Below are positions 25,681 to 34,747 of a stretch of DNA of 64,000 bases, piece by piece (positions within the stretch are counted from its first letter, which is position 1; every line of letters begins with the position of its first letter). The position numbers and the translations under genes were made by a program. Below the pieces are notes generated by a model that saw nothing but the letters and a program-made list of their open reading frames with translations, searched no databases and was not told where the DNA came from. Source of the stretch: Nitrospira sp. GTDB taxonomy: Bacteria; Nitrospirota; Nitrospiria; Nitrospirales; Nitrospiraceae. Where the stretch lies: positions 47,667 to 111,666 of the forward strand of contig JAFEBM010000034.1 in the NCBI GenBank assembly GCA_018242685.1, read 5' to 3'.

Positions 25681-27069
25681 CTAGTTGCGAACTTTCGCTT
25701 TCGCGATATTGCCGACCACGACAAGCGCATAGCGCTGAGGGTCCAAGTACTGTCTTGCCACGCGTTGCACATCCTCTTTTGTCACTCGTTCAATCCATTT
25801 CGGGTACTGAGTGAAATAGTCGAATCCCAATCCAAAAAACTCCACTTGAGCTAAGATTTTCGCCAGCTTCGCCGTAGAATCCAGCCGTAACGGGAAGCTG
25901 CCCATCAAAAATGCTTTGGCATCGGCCAATTCTTGATCGCTCACCGGAGCCTCTCGGATCGCCTTCATTTCAGCCAGGACGCCGGTGATAGCCTGATTGG
26001 TGGTTTCGGTACGAGTCTGGAGGTTGATCCAGAAAGAACCCGGCATCGATCGGGCGTCGTAATGACTGGTAATGCCATAGGCAAGTCCCTGTTTGTCTCG
26101 AATGCTATCCATGAGTCGGGATGAAAATCCCCCGGCGCCCAACACATGATTCATGACGGTGACGGCATAAAAATCCGGGTTGGTCCGACTGATTCCATGG
26201 TGACCGATCACAATGGTCGATTGTGTCAGATCCTTTTCGATGAGCTGCACGACTTTTTTGTCGATGACAGCGGGCTTCTTGGCCGCTCTGGATGGCGCTA
26301 TCCCTTTCTTCCAGGATCCGAAGTGGGTCTGGACGAGCGCCGTCGCTTGTTCCACCGTGACGTCACCGACGATGGTGAGGATGACTTGATTGGCAAGATA
26401 CTCTTTGGCGTAGAAGGTCTGCACATCCGTCAAGGTGATCTTGCCTAACGTGTCCTCTGTCCCGTTCACAGGCCAACGATAAGGATGATTCTGAAAGACC
26501 AACTGATTGAAGGCTTTCATGGCGACATGCCCAGGATCGTCATTATCGCTGGTAATTTCCCCAAGGATCTGCGATCGGACTCGTTCGAATTCTTGTTTGG
26601 GGAAAGCGGGGCGCTGGAGAATATCGGCGAGGAGAGTGAATCCAAGGTCGATGTCTTTCTTCAGCGTGCGCGCCGACGCGGTCGTGAAATCTTCGTCCGC
26701 CTGGGCTCCCAACGAGCCACCGACAAAGTCGATCTGTTCGGCCAGCTGTTTGGAGGATCTGGTTGTGGTGCCTTCATCGAGGAGACCGGCGACTAAATTC
26801 GCCAGACCGGCCTTTTCCGGAGGATCCTGTGCTGAGCCGGCCTTGATGAGGGCATGGATTTCAATGATGGGGAGGAAATGTTGTTCCAGCACGATGACGG
26901 TCATCCCATTCGGGGTAGTGAATCTCGTGGGGGAAATGTCAGCGGCATCACCTGGCCTCACGACGCAAACCCAGCTCAGGGCCAGCCCCACCAGGCACAT
27001 GACCGACCACCGTTGAATGGATCCAGGGGCAGGGGAATGGCGCTTCTGCTCTCTCGGTTTGGTGACCAT
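25681..27069 (-). CDS. M16 peptidase-like protein lacking the zinc motif
   Basis: 462 residues from ATG 27069, 4 bases beyond the stop of the partner gene; ATG 27090, overlapping it, is an alternative. Signal-like segment WSVMCLVGLALSWVCVVRPG. The M16 fold is clear (FTTPNGMTVIVLEQHFLPII, AGLANLVAGLLDEGTTTRSS, GHVAMKAFNQLVFQNHPYRW, VLGAGGFSSRLMDSIRDKQG), but where active members have HxxEH this protein reads LVAGLLDEG. It is therefore the non-catalytic partner of the HMLEH protein encoded just upstream. The two probably form an exported heterodimer. Confidence 0.9.
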   Translation of the reverse strand: MVTKPREQKRHSPAPGSIQRWSVMCLVGLALSWVCVVRPGDAADISPTRFTTPNGMTVIVLEQHFLPIIEIHALIKAGSAQDPPEKAGLANLVAGLLDEGTTTRSSKQLAEQIDFVGGSLGAQADEDFTTASARTLKKDIDLGFTLLADILQRPAFPKQEFERVRSQILGEITSDNDDPGHVAMKAFNQLVFQNHPYRWPVNGTEDTLGKITLTDVQTFYAKEYLANQVILTIVGDVTVEQATALVQTHFGSWKKGIAPSRAAKKPAVIDKKVVQLIEKDLTQSTIVIGHHGISRTNPDFYAVTVMNHVLGAGGFSSRLMDSIRDKQGLAYGITSHYDARSMPGSFWINLQTRTETTNQAITGVLAEMKAIREAPVSDQELADAKAFLMGSFPLRLDSTAKLAKILAQVEFFGLGFDYFTQYPKWIERVTKEDVQRVARQYLDPQRYALVVVGNIAKAKVRN

Positions 27070-27073
27070 GGTT

Positions 27074-28474
27074 TTAGGACTTCCCGTCATGCACGGCTGT
27101 GGGTGCCAAGTCTGGAGGAGGGGAGGGCAACGGAATGAGAATTCCGACGGTTCGGTTGTCCGGGGTGAGATATTGTTTCGCAACACGCTGGATGTCCTTT
27201 GCCGTAACCGCGCGGATACGTTCAACGAATTGATCGATCCGTCGCCAGCCGGCGCCGACGGATTCAGCCTGCCCCATCAACATGGCATGGCGAAAATTCG
27301 AATCTTGCTCAAAGATGCGCGCCGCCTCAACTTGGTTCTTAGCCCGCTGAAGCTCCTGCTCGGACGGCGGCTCATTCTGGAGCCGTACGATCTCACGCTG
27401 GATGGCTTCTTCGACTCCTTCGACCTTCGCGCTGGGATTCACCAATGAGTAGAAATAAAACAGGCCGGGATCCGTTTGCAGCACACTATACTCGGCGCCG
27501 ACAGCCAACGAATTCTTCTGGTCATAGACCAAGCTCTGGTAGAGGCGGGAGCTTTTCCCATGAGACAGGATCGATTCGAGGATGTCGAGCGCATACGAGT
27601 CCTCATTCGAATAGTTGGGTACGCGAAACCCCATCATGACAAACGGGACCTGCGCTTCGCGCTTCAGGAGAAAACGGCGTTCGCCTCGCTGTTCCGGTTC
27701 CGGCGGCAGGGTTTGTTTGGGTGAGGGACCTCTGGGAATCGGCTCAAACAGACGTTTGATCGTCGGAAGGAGAGCCTCGGCCTTGATATCGCCCACGATC
27801 ACGAGAGTTGCGTTGTTAGGGGAGTAAAAGGTGTCGTAGTGGCGTTGCAAGTCTTCGAGGGACATCGCATCGAGATCGGCGAACCATCCGATGACGGGCC
27901 AATGGTAGGGATGGCTGAAGAAGGCCTGGGCAAACAGCGCTTCAACCAGCGCACCCTGCGGGTCATCCTCGGATCTGAGACGGCGTTCTTCTTTCACGAC
28001 GTCGCGCTCGGTCTGAAATTCGTTGTGATCGAGAATCAGGCCCTGCATCCGATCGGCCTCCAGTTCGAGAGCCAACCCGACACGGTCTGCCGCCACATTT
28101 TCAAAGTAAGCGGTAAAGTCTTGTCCGGTAAACGCGTTGTCGATCCCGCCGTTCTTTCTGACGATTCGGGAAAACGAGCCTTTCGGATACCGTGCCGTAC
28201 CCTTGAACATCATGTGCTCGAGCATGTGAGAGAGCCCTGCCCGTCCCATAACCTCGTTTCGCGAACCGACTTTGTACCACACCTGCACCGTGGCCACTGG
28301 AGCCTTGGGGACCTCGACCAGCAGCACTTTCATACCGTTTGCGAGGATGTACTCGCTCGGCTCTGCTCCAAGCGAGATCGAGATGGAGCCAACGACGAGA
28401 AGCGTCGTCAAGAAGTGGATGCGCCAATGATACTGAATAGTCCGCATGATCATGATGAAGGTGGAATTCGTCAT
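27074..28474 (-). CDS. M16 zinc peptidase, active subunit
   Basis: 466 residues. HMLEH in GLSHMLEHMMFKGT is the HxxEH zinc site, with the distal Glu in LELEADRMQGLIL. The start at ATG 28474 lies one base after the rlmN stop (TAG-C-ATG), indicating coupling; ATG 28453 would give a more compact signal peptide (HFLTTLLVVGSISISLGA). Periplasmic or membrane-attached processing protease acting with the inactive homologue that follows. Substrates unknown. Confidence 0.93.
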   Translation of the reverse strand: MTNSTFIMIMRTIQYHWRIHFLTTLLVVGSISISLGAEPSEYILANGMKVLLVEVPKAPVATVQVWYKVGSRNEVMGRAGLSHMLEHMMFKGTARYPKGSFSRIVRKNGGIDNAFTGQDFTAYFENVAADRVGLALELEADRMQGLILDHNEFQTERDVVKEERRLRSEDDPQGALVEALFAQAFFSHPYHWPVIGWFADLDAMSLEDLQRHYDTFYSPNNATLVIVGDIKAEALLPTIKRLFEPIPRGPSPKQTLPPEPEQRGERRFLLKREAQVPFVMMGFRVPNYSNEDSYALDILESILSHGKSSRLYQSLVYDQKNSLAVGAEYSVLQTDPGLFYFYSLVNPSAKVEGVEEAIQREIVRLQNEPPSEQELQRAKNQVEAARIFEQDSNFRHAMLMGQAESVGAGWRRIDQFVERIRAVTAKDIQRVAKQYLTPDNRTVGILIPLPSPPPDLAPTAVHDGKS

Positions 28475-28475
28475 G

Positions 28476-29561
28476 CTAGCAACGAGTTTCGATAGGTGTC
28501 AAGGTAAGGGAAGGATGAGGGCTGGAGAGTTCCCCAAGTTGTCCGCAGGCGCCGAAAACATCTCGTCCTCGGCTCTTTCGAACAAACGCATCGAGGCCGG
28601 CGTCGCGGAGGATGGATTGAAAACGAAGAATCGCCTGTTCGGGCGGGCGATGAAAAGGGCTGCCCGGAAATTCGTTGAACGGAATCAAATTGACCTTGCA
28701 CCGCATGCCTCGCAGCAGTTGCGCCAGTCGTCCGGCATCAGCCGCATGATCGTTGACGCCGGCGAGCAGTACATATTCGAAGGTCAGTCGTTGATGAGAG
28801 GGGAGTGGATAGCGGCGACAGGCAGCTAGGAGCGATCTCAGTGAAGCGATTTCGCTGGCGGCAGGCATCAACTCCCGCCGCTGTGCTTCAGTGGTGGCAT
28901 TAAGCGAGATGGCGAGATTCACACCAAGTGCCGCGACGTCCGGGAGGCGGGATGCCAGCCCCGCCGTCGACACCGTCACGCGTCTACGCGACCACCCAAG
29001 CCCCCACGGCTTGTTGGTCATAACGGTCACGGCAGCCTTAAGATTGTCCAAATTGGCCAGGGGTTCTCCCATCCCCATGAACACGAGATTCGTCATGTGT
29101 TCATCGGAACTCAGCAGGTCTTGCGCGGTCAGGATTTGATCGATGATTTCGTGAAGCTTGAGGTTGCGTTTAAGCCCCATTCGCCCTGTCAGGCAAAAAC
29201 CGCAATCCAGCAGACAACCGACCTGAGTTGACACGCAGAGCGTCAGCCGATCCTCATCCGGGATGAGCACGGCTTCAATCGACATGCCGTCGTTGAGGGT
29301 GAACAGCAATTTGCGCGTTCCGTCCCGGGATGGCAGAACCGTGACATGGGACGAGCGCCCGATCGTGGCCGATTGAGACAGCGTCATGCGATCGTGCAGA
29401 GGGAGATCGGTCATATCGGTGATGGTTCGTAAGCGTCGTTGATAGATCCAGCGCAAAATTTGCTTTGCGCGATAGTCCGGCCAGCGCTGCGCACGGACAA
29501 ACTTCACCATCTGTGGTTCAGTGAAACTCAAGAGCGTTGCCACGGTAGTGGGAGGGGGCAT
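28476..29561 (-). CDS. rlmN: 23S rRNA A2503 / tRNA A37 C2-methyltransferase
   Basis: 361 residues from ATG 29561, the start that gives normal family length and stays clear of the divergent promoter; the open frame extends to 29852 but would overlap the next gene. Radical SAM cluster motif CLLDCGFC, preceded by RLTLCVSTQVG and followed by LVFMGMGEPLANLDNL, VTVSTAGLA, FEYVLLAGVND and the C-terminal Cys in DVFGACGQL that forms the methyl-transfer intermediate. It makes 2-methyladenosine in the ribosomal peptidyl-transferase centre. Confidence 0.93.
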   Translation of the reverse strand: MPPPTTVATLLSFTEPQMVKFVRAQRWPDYRAKQILRWIYQRRLRTITDMTDLPLHDRMTLSQSATIGRSSHVTVLPSRDGTRKLLFTLNDGMSIEAVLIPDEDRLTLCVSTQVGCLLDCGFCLTGRMGLKRNLKLHEIIDQILTAQDLLSSDEHMTNLVFMGMGEPLANLDNLKAAVTVMTNKPWGLGWSRRRVTVSTAGLASRLPDVAALGVNLAISLNATTEAQRRELMPAASEIASLRSLLAACRRYPLPSHQRLTFEYVLLAGVNDHAADAGRLAQLLRGMRCKVNLIPFNEFPGSPFHRPPEQAILRFQSILRDAGLDAFVRKSRGRDVFGACGQLGELSSPHPSLTLTPIETRC

Positions 29562-29680
29562 TGACCGGTCCGCAGGATCACATTTCAAATCTCGAAGCCT
29601 ATCATAGCTGAAGTTATACCGCATATGGCCATACCTATTCATCGGGTCCTGAAACTTCTTCCATTGCGGGCCGCTCCGTA

Positions 29681-29686
29681 TATAAT
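29681..29686 (+). promoter_or_regulatory. -10 box for the transglycosylase gene
   Basis: Consensus TATAAT, 27 bases before ATG 29713. The 17-base-upstream -35 position reads CTTCCA and is weak, so an activator or alternative spacing is possible. Confidence 0.45.
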
Positions 29687-29712
29687 GAACAGGGCAGGCG
29701 TTGGTAGCTATC

Positions 29713-32016
29713 ATGAAAACCTGTAACAAGTGTCGTTCCATCGGTGGTTGCGCGCTGGCGGTTGCGTCCGGCCTGGCGCTCGTGCTCGGGTGTTTTCTCT
29801 CCAGCGACGGATATACGGCGCAAGTTGAGACGTCCGAACAATCGACGGCCAATGGTTGTACGACTGCGGAGGATTGTTTCGCGGCGGCCGCCTGGCCGAA
29901 GGAACGCCTGGGGCACGCGTTGACGAAAGATCAAGTGGTGGCGCTCAAACTGGAGCGCCTCCGAAAGGTCATGGAGGGATTTCCCGCTACGCTGTGGGCC
30001 AAGCGTGCCGGGTTGCTGTCCGGGGTGATCTTGATCGATCGGAATCCCGCGGGCGCGCTGCCCTACCTTCGGGCGGCCCAGCGGGACTTTCCTGCGCTCG
30101 ACGATTATGTTCGACTCTGGATCGGAGAGGCTTTGCTGCGCTCGGGAGACGCGAAGGAAGCGGCCGGGATGTTCGAGGGAGTGGCGCAAGCGGTCCCCGA
30201 TTCCACTCTGCTCAATCAGGTGGCGCTCCGTGCCGGAGAAGCGTGGTACCAGGCGTCCAGCTGTCCCGACGCTGTGTCTTGGTTCGTCAAGGCCGTCAAT
30301 GGCAATGATAAGGACTCGCAGATCTCTCAGGCTTGGTTGCGGTTGGCGTCTTGTTATCTCCGGGAAAATCAATTGACGGAAGGGCGAGAAACGCTGAAGC
30401 AGCTTTGGACGAAGTTTCCGCAGACAAAAGAGGCCAAGGAAGCCGAGACTCTGCTTGGAGGCAATATCGGAGGGGTGCCGTGGGCAGCGACGCCCGACAT
30501 GTATTATGAGCGTGCCCAAGCTTTCCTGGGGCAGTCGCTCCATGCGGAGGCGATCGAGGAGTTGAAAAAGTTCTTGACGCGAGACACGGTTTCTCCGCAC
30601 CGCATCGATGCCAAATTCAAATTGGGAATCGCCCAAGTCCGATTGAAGCTTTACGATCAGGCACGCGACACCTTTCATGCGCTGACTGCTGAGCAAGGGG
30701 CTCGGGCGGATGAAGCGACCGTATGGCTCGCGAGGGTCTATCTCAGGCAAGGACTCGGGGAGAAGTTATTGGATCTCTGCCGAACGCTCTCGAAACGAAC
30801 GATGACCCCGGAACAGAAGGGGCAGCTCAATTTATTTGCCGGGATCTGGTTGGAAGATGAAGCGCGGTTCGATGAAGCGATCGCAAGGTATCGACAGGTG
30901 TCCAAGTTCGGAGAGCTGGCCTCTCAACGAGTGGCGGCCTACTGGCGGGAAGGGTGGGTGCTTTACCGAACAGCTCGTTATCGGGAGGCGATCACCGTGT
31001 GGCAGCAGATCGTTGATCAGAAGGACGGCGACGTTGAACCCCAGGCGCTCTACTGGATTGCCCGTTCCTATGGCCAAGTGGAAGATGTGAAGTCAAAAGA
31101 GACGTTTGCACTGCTCTGTCAGCGCTTTCCGTACACCTACTACTGCCAGTTGGCGCGCGAACGCACAGACCTGTCGGTTTCCGGACAGACGAGAGGGGAA
31201 GGAACCGTCGGCGCTGCCTCGTCCACTCAGCTCGTCTCCGAGGTAACCCAGACGTCGGTTCAGGACAATCAGACAAGCGGTCGCATGCAGATCGAGCAAC
31301 AGCCCGCGTACCGACGGGCGGTGGAACTCAGGACACTCGGTCTCGATCACGATGCCGCGCGAGAGCTCGGTGCGTTGACGGATCGATATAGTCGTGACCC
31401 CGAGGTGTTGGCGGCGTTATCGATGATGTTGAATGAGGTGGGTGCCTATCATCATGCCTTACGCCTGGTGCGGTCTCGATTCCGTGAGAAGTTGGAGCGA
31501 ACCGGCGGAACAGTCGCAGATGGACTTTGGAATGTGGCCTATCCAACCGGGTTGATTCCCACGATTAAAATGTCGGGAGCCAACGGGGTTGATCCGTTTC
31601 TTGTCGCAGCGATCATTCGAGAGGAAAGTCAATATGATTGGAGGGCCGTCTCGCGTGTCGGGGCGATCGGATTGATGCAGGTCATGCCGGCCACCGCCAA
31701 CGCCGTGGCGCAACAACACCGTCTTCCGAGTCTATCCCGAGAAGATTTGTTCGATCAAGAGATCAATATCCGAATCGGGGCCCGGTATGTCGAGCAACTG
31801 TTTACGCAGTTTGCCGGCAATATGGTGCAGACGATCGCGGCGTACAATGCCGGCCCAATCGTTGTGGGGACCTGGGCCGCGACCTATCAGGGACGGAGCG
31901 AGGATGAATTCGTCGAGCTGATCCAGTATCAGGAGACGAGGCAATACGTCAAACGTGTCCTGCGTAGCTACAAGGAATACTTGCGACTGGCTGAGGTTCA
32001 AAAGACTGTTTCTTGA
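29713..32016 (+). CDS. slt: soluble lytic transglycosylase with long helical repeat region
   Basis: 767 residues from ATG 29713. N-terminal export signal LAVASGLALVLGC with a possible lipobox. Residues about 60-560 are TPR-like helical repeats (e.g. SGDAKEAAGMFEGVAQAVPD, HAEAIEELKKFL, EARFDEAIARYRQVSKF), the superhelix of Slt70-type enzymes. C-terminal SLT domain: DPFLVAAIIREESQYDWRAV with catalytic Glu, SRVGAIGLMQVMPATANAVA, NIRIGARYVEQLFTQFAGN, QTIAAYNAGPIVV. It cuts peptidoglycan during growth or recycling. The promoter of zapB overlaps its stop. Confidence 0.93.
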   Translation: MKTCNKCRSIGGCALAVASGLALVLGCFLSSDGYTAQVETSEQSTANGCTTAEDCFAAAAWPKERLGHALTKDQVVALKLERLRKVMEGFPATLWAKRAGLLSGVILIDRNPAGALPYLRAAQRDFPALDDYVRLWIGEALLRSGDAKEAAGMFEGVAQAVPDSTLLNQVALRAGEAWYQASSCPDAVSWFVKAVNGNDKDSQISQAWLRLASCYLRENQLTEGRETLKQLWTKFPQTKEAKEAETLLGGNIGGVPWAATPDMYYERAQAFLGQSLHAEAIEELKKFLTRDTVSPHRIDAKFKLGIAQVRLKLYDQARDTFHALTAEQGARADEATVWLARVYLRQGLGEKLLDLCRTLSKRTMTPEQKGQLNLFAGIWLEDEARFDEAIARYRQVSKFGELASQRVAAYWREGWVLYRTARYREAITVWQQIVDQKDGDVEPQALYWIARSYGQVEDVKSKETFALLCQRFPYTYYCQLARERTDLSVSGQTRGEGTVGAASSTQLVSEVTQTSVQDNQTSGRMQIEQQPAYRRAVELRTLGLDHDAARELGALTDRYSRDPEVLAALSMMLNEVGAYHHALRLVRSRFREKLERTGGTVADGLWNVAYPTGLIPTIKMSGANGVDPFLVAAIIREESQYDWRAVSRVGAIGLMQVMPATANAVAQQHRLPSLSREDLFDQEINIRIGARYVEQLFTQFAGNMVQTIAAYNAGPIVVGTWAATYQGRSEDEFVELIQYQETRQYVKRVLRSYKEYLRLAEVQKTVS

Positions 32017-32041
32017 CAAGGTCTTGTGAAGTTTTTATAGT
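32013..32041 (+). promoter_or_regulatory. strong promoter of zapB-zapA
   Basis: TTGACA at 32013-32018, 17-base spacer and TATAGT at 32036-32041, a near-consensus sigma-70 promoter. The TTGACA contains the stop codon of the preceding gene. Confidence 0.8.
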
Positions 32042-32082
32042 GCGCCACAATCCGTAGGGGTGATAATGAAGAGGGGTTGATT

Positions 32083-32337
32083 ATGTCGTTGGATCGACTT
32101 GATGCGCTGGAAACTCGAATTCGTGACTTGGTGAAGCTTGTCCAAGAGCTCAAACGAAAGAATGCGCTATTGGAGGAGGAGGTCAAGACGGCTCGCCAGC
32201 GGTTGACTGCGCAGGATGATATGAATCGCAAATGGGAAAAGGAACGGATGGACATCAAGACGCGAATCGAAAAAGTCATGAATGAAATGGAACTGCTTGA
32301 ATGTGTCGAGGATCCTAAGGAGGTGGCTATTGACTAA
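32083..32337 (+). CDS. zapB: ZapB-like coiled-coil cell-division protein
   Basis: 84 residues from ATG 32083 (GAGGGG upstream). It is almost entirely coiled coil: LDALETRIRDLVKLVQELKR, KNALLEEEVKTARQRLTAQ, continuing to IEKVMNEMELLE. Size and position immediately before zapA (8-base overlap) match ZapB-type proteins that link the Z-ring to ZapA. Coiled coils are poorly diagnostic, so the name rests largely on context. Confidence 0.75.
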   Translation: MSLDRLDALETRIRDLVKLVQELKRKNALLEEEVKTARQRLTAQDDMNRKWEKERMDIKTRIEKVMNEMELLECVEDPKEVAID

Positions 32338-32626
32338 GACCATTGATGTAGAAATTTATGGTCAACCGTACGCGATCACAGGAGACGGCGATGATGCCTA
32401 TATCCGGCGGCTGGCCCATTTCGTTGACGATCATATGAAACATCTGGCGGAAGGGATGAAGACGACGACTCCATCGAAGTTGGCGGTGTTGACGGCCATC
32501 AATCTTGCCCATCAGCTGTTTGAGTCTGAGAAAAAGCGGGTCCAAGGGGAGGCTGATGTCGAACGGCGGATGGTGACGTTGATGGAATCAATCGACGAAC
32601 AGATGCCAACATCGCTCTTTCGGTGA
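32330..32626 (+). CDS. zapA: cell-division protein ZapA
   Basis: 98 residues from TTG 32330. This start is decided by a perfect AAGGAGGTGG at 32318-32327 and by the family pattern, which begins TKTIDVEIYGQPYAITGDGD. It continues DAYIRRLAHFVDDHMKHLAE and KLAVLTAINLAHQLFESEKK. ZapA tetramers cross-link FtsZ filaments. Start overlaps the zapB stop, giving translational coupling. Confidence 0.9.
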   Translation: MTKTIDVEIYGQPYAITGDGDDAYIRRLAHFVDDHMKHLAEGMKTTTPSKLAVLTAINLAHQLFESEKKRVQGEADVERRMVTLMESIDEQMPTSLFR

Positions 32627-32632
32627 TTCACC

Positions 32633-32661
32633 TTGATTTCGAAGAGTCCCTTTGTTATCAT
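32633..32661 (+). promoter_or_regulatory. promoter in the zapA-rny gap
   Basis: TTGATT at 32633-32638, 17-base spacer, TATCAT at 32656-32661. A transcript would start near 32668, upstream of the small open frame at 32700 and of rny. In several bacteria 6S RNA lies next to zapA; I looked for it here and could not recognise its structure. Confidence 0.5.
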
Positions 32662-32699
32662 ATAGATGAGTGACTGTGCGGTGAAAGAAGTTAAGGGTG

Positions 32700-33050
32700 A
32701 TGTCGTTGAGTGTCGATCTACTGGAAACGAATTTGAGCATCACAGAGAACGTCTACCTCATGGGATACGAAGTGTTGGTTTGGTGGATACTCATGTTATG
32801 GGTCGTGCTTAGGCGGACACTTCAGTCGGCCAGGCCGCGTCCAATTTTTGAAATTGAAGCGATTCGGCAGATACCTGCCGGATGGAACGAGTATCTATCC
32901 TCCATGCCCGTTTCGATAGCTGTCCCTCTCCAATGGCTGATGTTTGGCAACCGATGGTCAAGGACGGGCGGGCAGAGAAACGTACCTGGTATGACATCGT
33001 ATCCCGACGATCTCTTGAGTTTCCAGGCGAGACGACTTGCGGTCTCCTAA
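32700..33050 (+). CDS. possible small membrane protein, low confidence
   Basis: 116 residues from ATG 32700 (GTG 32697 overlaps it), with only a weak AAGGG upstream. Residues about 18-40 are hydrophobic and aromatic (NVYLMGYEVLVWWILMLWVV), a credible membrane helix, but the C-terminal 60 residues look unconserved and Arg/Ser-rich. A good promoter stands upstream. It could equally be non-coding RNA or leader sequence for rny. No family recognised. Confidence 0.35.
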   Translation: MSLSVDLLETNLSITENVYLMGYEVLVWWILMLWVVLRRTLQSARPRPIFEIEAIRQIPAGWNEYLSSMPVSIAVPLQWLMFGNRWSRTGGQRNVPGMTSYPDDLLSFQARRLAVS

Positions 33051-33166
33051 GAGCCCTTCCACTCTTCACCTCACATCGTGCTTAGCGCCTATTCCACTTG
33101 ATCTGTGGCGGGGTGCTTATTCCAGGTAGATTGTATGTGATCTGACTGTTTTTAAGAAAGAAGGGG

Positions 33167-34747
33167 GTGACTCCCATTTCTACTGCAATTGTTGTTTACA
33201 TTATACTGTCGGTAATCTTCGGCGCCGTGGTTAGTGCAGGGGTATTTGAAGCCCTGCGACGACGAATGACGGGTGCCAAACAGGCTGAGGCAGAAGGCTT
33301 AGCCAAACAAGTTGTGCAGAACGCACAACGAGAGGGAGAGAATATTCTCAAGGAAGCCAGGTTTGAAGCTAAGGATTTGGTATTCAAAGCAAAGTCCGAA
33401 TTCGAACAAGAGCAGAAAGCCAAGCTTGGTGAGCTCTCGGCGGTCGAGAAGCGTCTTATCCAACGGGAAGGCGGGCTCGAAGGAAAGCTCGCCGCCCTGG
33501 ATAAGCGGGAAAGCGAGTCACGCAAACGCGAGGCGGATTTTGCAAAACGAGAGGAGGGACTGTCGGCGAAAGAGTCTGCTTGCGCCAAGGCCGAACGCGA
33601 ACATCGCGACGCGCTGGAACGGGTAGCGGGGATGACGGCCGATGAAGCCAAGAAGCACTTGATCCTTGAAATGGAATCGCAGGCAAAACTCGATGCCGTC
33701 GGGATTGCGAAACGAACGATCGAAGAGGCGCGTGAAAATGCGGAGCGGGAAGCTCGGGAAATCATCACCACCTCGATTCAACGCGTCGTTCGCGACTATG
33801 TATCGGAATCCACGATCTCGGTGGTTCCCATTCCAAACGATGCCATGAAAGGTCGAATCATCGGCCGGGAAGGGCGGAATATCCGCGCGCTTGAAGCGGC
33901 GACGGGCATTGATCTGATCATCGATGAAACCCCTGAAGCGGTGATTATCTCTGGATTTGATCCGTTGCGGCGCGAAATTGCCAAAGTGTCGTTGGAACGG
34001 CTGATGCACGATGGGCGTATCCATCCCACGCGCATCGAGGAGATTGTCGAAAAGGTCAAGGTCGACATCGACAAGCTGATGTATGAAGAGGCGGAGAAAA
34101 TTATTTTTGAGCTGGGGCTCTCAGATTTTCATCCTGAGTTGATCAAAGTGCTGGGGCGTCTTAAGTATCGAACGAGCTACGGGCAAAATAACCTCTATCA
34201 TGCCCGCGAAGCATCGTATATCTGCGGCATCATGGCGTCGGAATTGGGCCTTGATGTCAGACTGGCTCGGCGAGGAGCCTTGCTTCACGACATCGGCAAG
34301 GCGGTCAGCCATGAAGAAGAGGGGCCGCATGCCATGTTGGGGGCGGAAATTGCCAAGAAATACGGCGAATCTCCCAAGATCATCAATGCCATCGCTGGGC
34401 ATCACGAGCAAGTGGAACCGATCTGTCCGGAGAGTGTCTTGGTGGCGGCTGCCGAGGCATTGTCGGCGGCACGGCCTGGTGCGCGACGGGAGGCTCTGGA
34501 GTCCTATGTGAAGCGGTTGGAAAAGCTGGAATCGTTGGCAACCGGGCATAAGGGAGTGCAGAAAGCGTACGCGATCCAAGCCGGGCGGGAAATTCGCGTC
34601 ATTGTGAGGCAAGAGGACATCACCGATGCCGAATCGTTCCAACTTTCTCGTGAACTTGCCAAGAAGATCGAACAGGAGTTGACGTATCCGGGACAGATCA
34701 AGGTCACCGTCATTCGAGAAAGCCGATACGTGGAATACGCCAAATGA
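33167..34747 (+). CDS. rny: ribonuclease Y
   Basis: 526 residues from GTG 33167. N-terminal membrane anchor (IVVYIILSVIFGAVVSAGVF), a long charged coiled coil to about residue 200, a KH domain (MKGRIIGREGRNIRALEAAT), and an HD domain with RRGALLHDIGKAVSHEEEGP and AGHHEQVEP. Rny is a membrane-bound endoribonuclease starting mRNA decay. GGGG directly touches the GTG, so the effective ribosome site may be AAGAAAG a little upstream. The ATGA overlap with the next gene indicates an operon. Confidence 0.95.
   Translation: MTPISTAIVVYIILSVIFGAVVSAGVFEALRRRMTGAKQAEAEGLAKQVVQNAQREGENILKEARFEAKDLVFKAKSEFEQEQKAKLGELSAVEKRLIQREGGLEGKLAALDKRESESRKREADFAKREEGLSAKESACAKAEREHRDALERVAGMTADEAKKHLILEMESQAKLDAVGIAKRTIEEARENAEREAREIITTSIQRVVRDYVSESTISVVPIPNDAMKGRIIGREGRNIRALEAATGIDLIIDETPEAVIISGFDPLRREIAKVSLERLMHDGRIHPTRIEEIVEKVKVDIDKLMYEEAEKIIFELGLSDFHPELIKVLGRLKYRTSYGQNNLYHAREASYICGIMASELGLDVRLARRGALLHDIGKAVSHEEEGPHAMLGAEIAKKYGESPKIINAIAGHHEQVEPICPESVLVAAAEALSAARPGARREALESYVKRLEKLESLATGHKGVQKAYAIQAGREIRVIVRQEDITDAESFQLSRELAKKIEQELTYPGQIKVTVIRESRYVEYAK

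Noticed and set aside
29635..30750. 371-residue reverse open frame
   Set aside because: Antisense to the lytic transglycosylase gene; composition is typical of a shadow frame in GC-rich DNA.
32860..33080. 6S RNA next to zapA
   Set aside because: Could not recognise the long imperfect hairpin with a central bulge; kept only as an open question.
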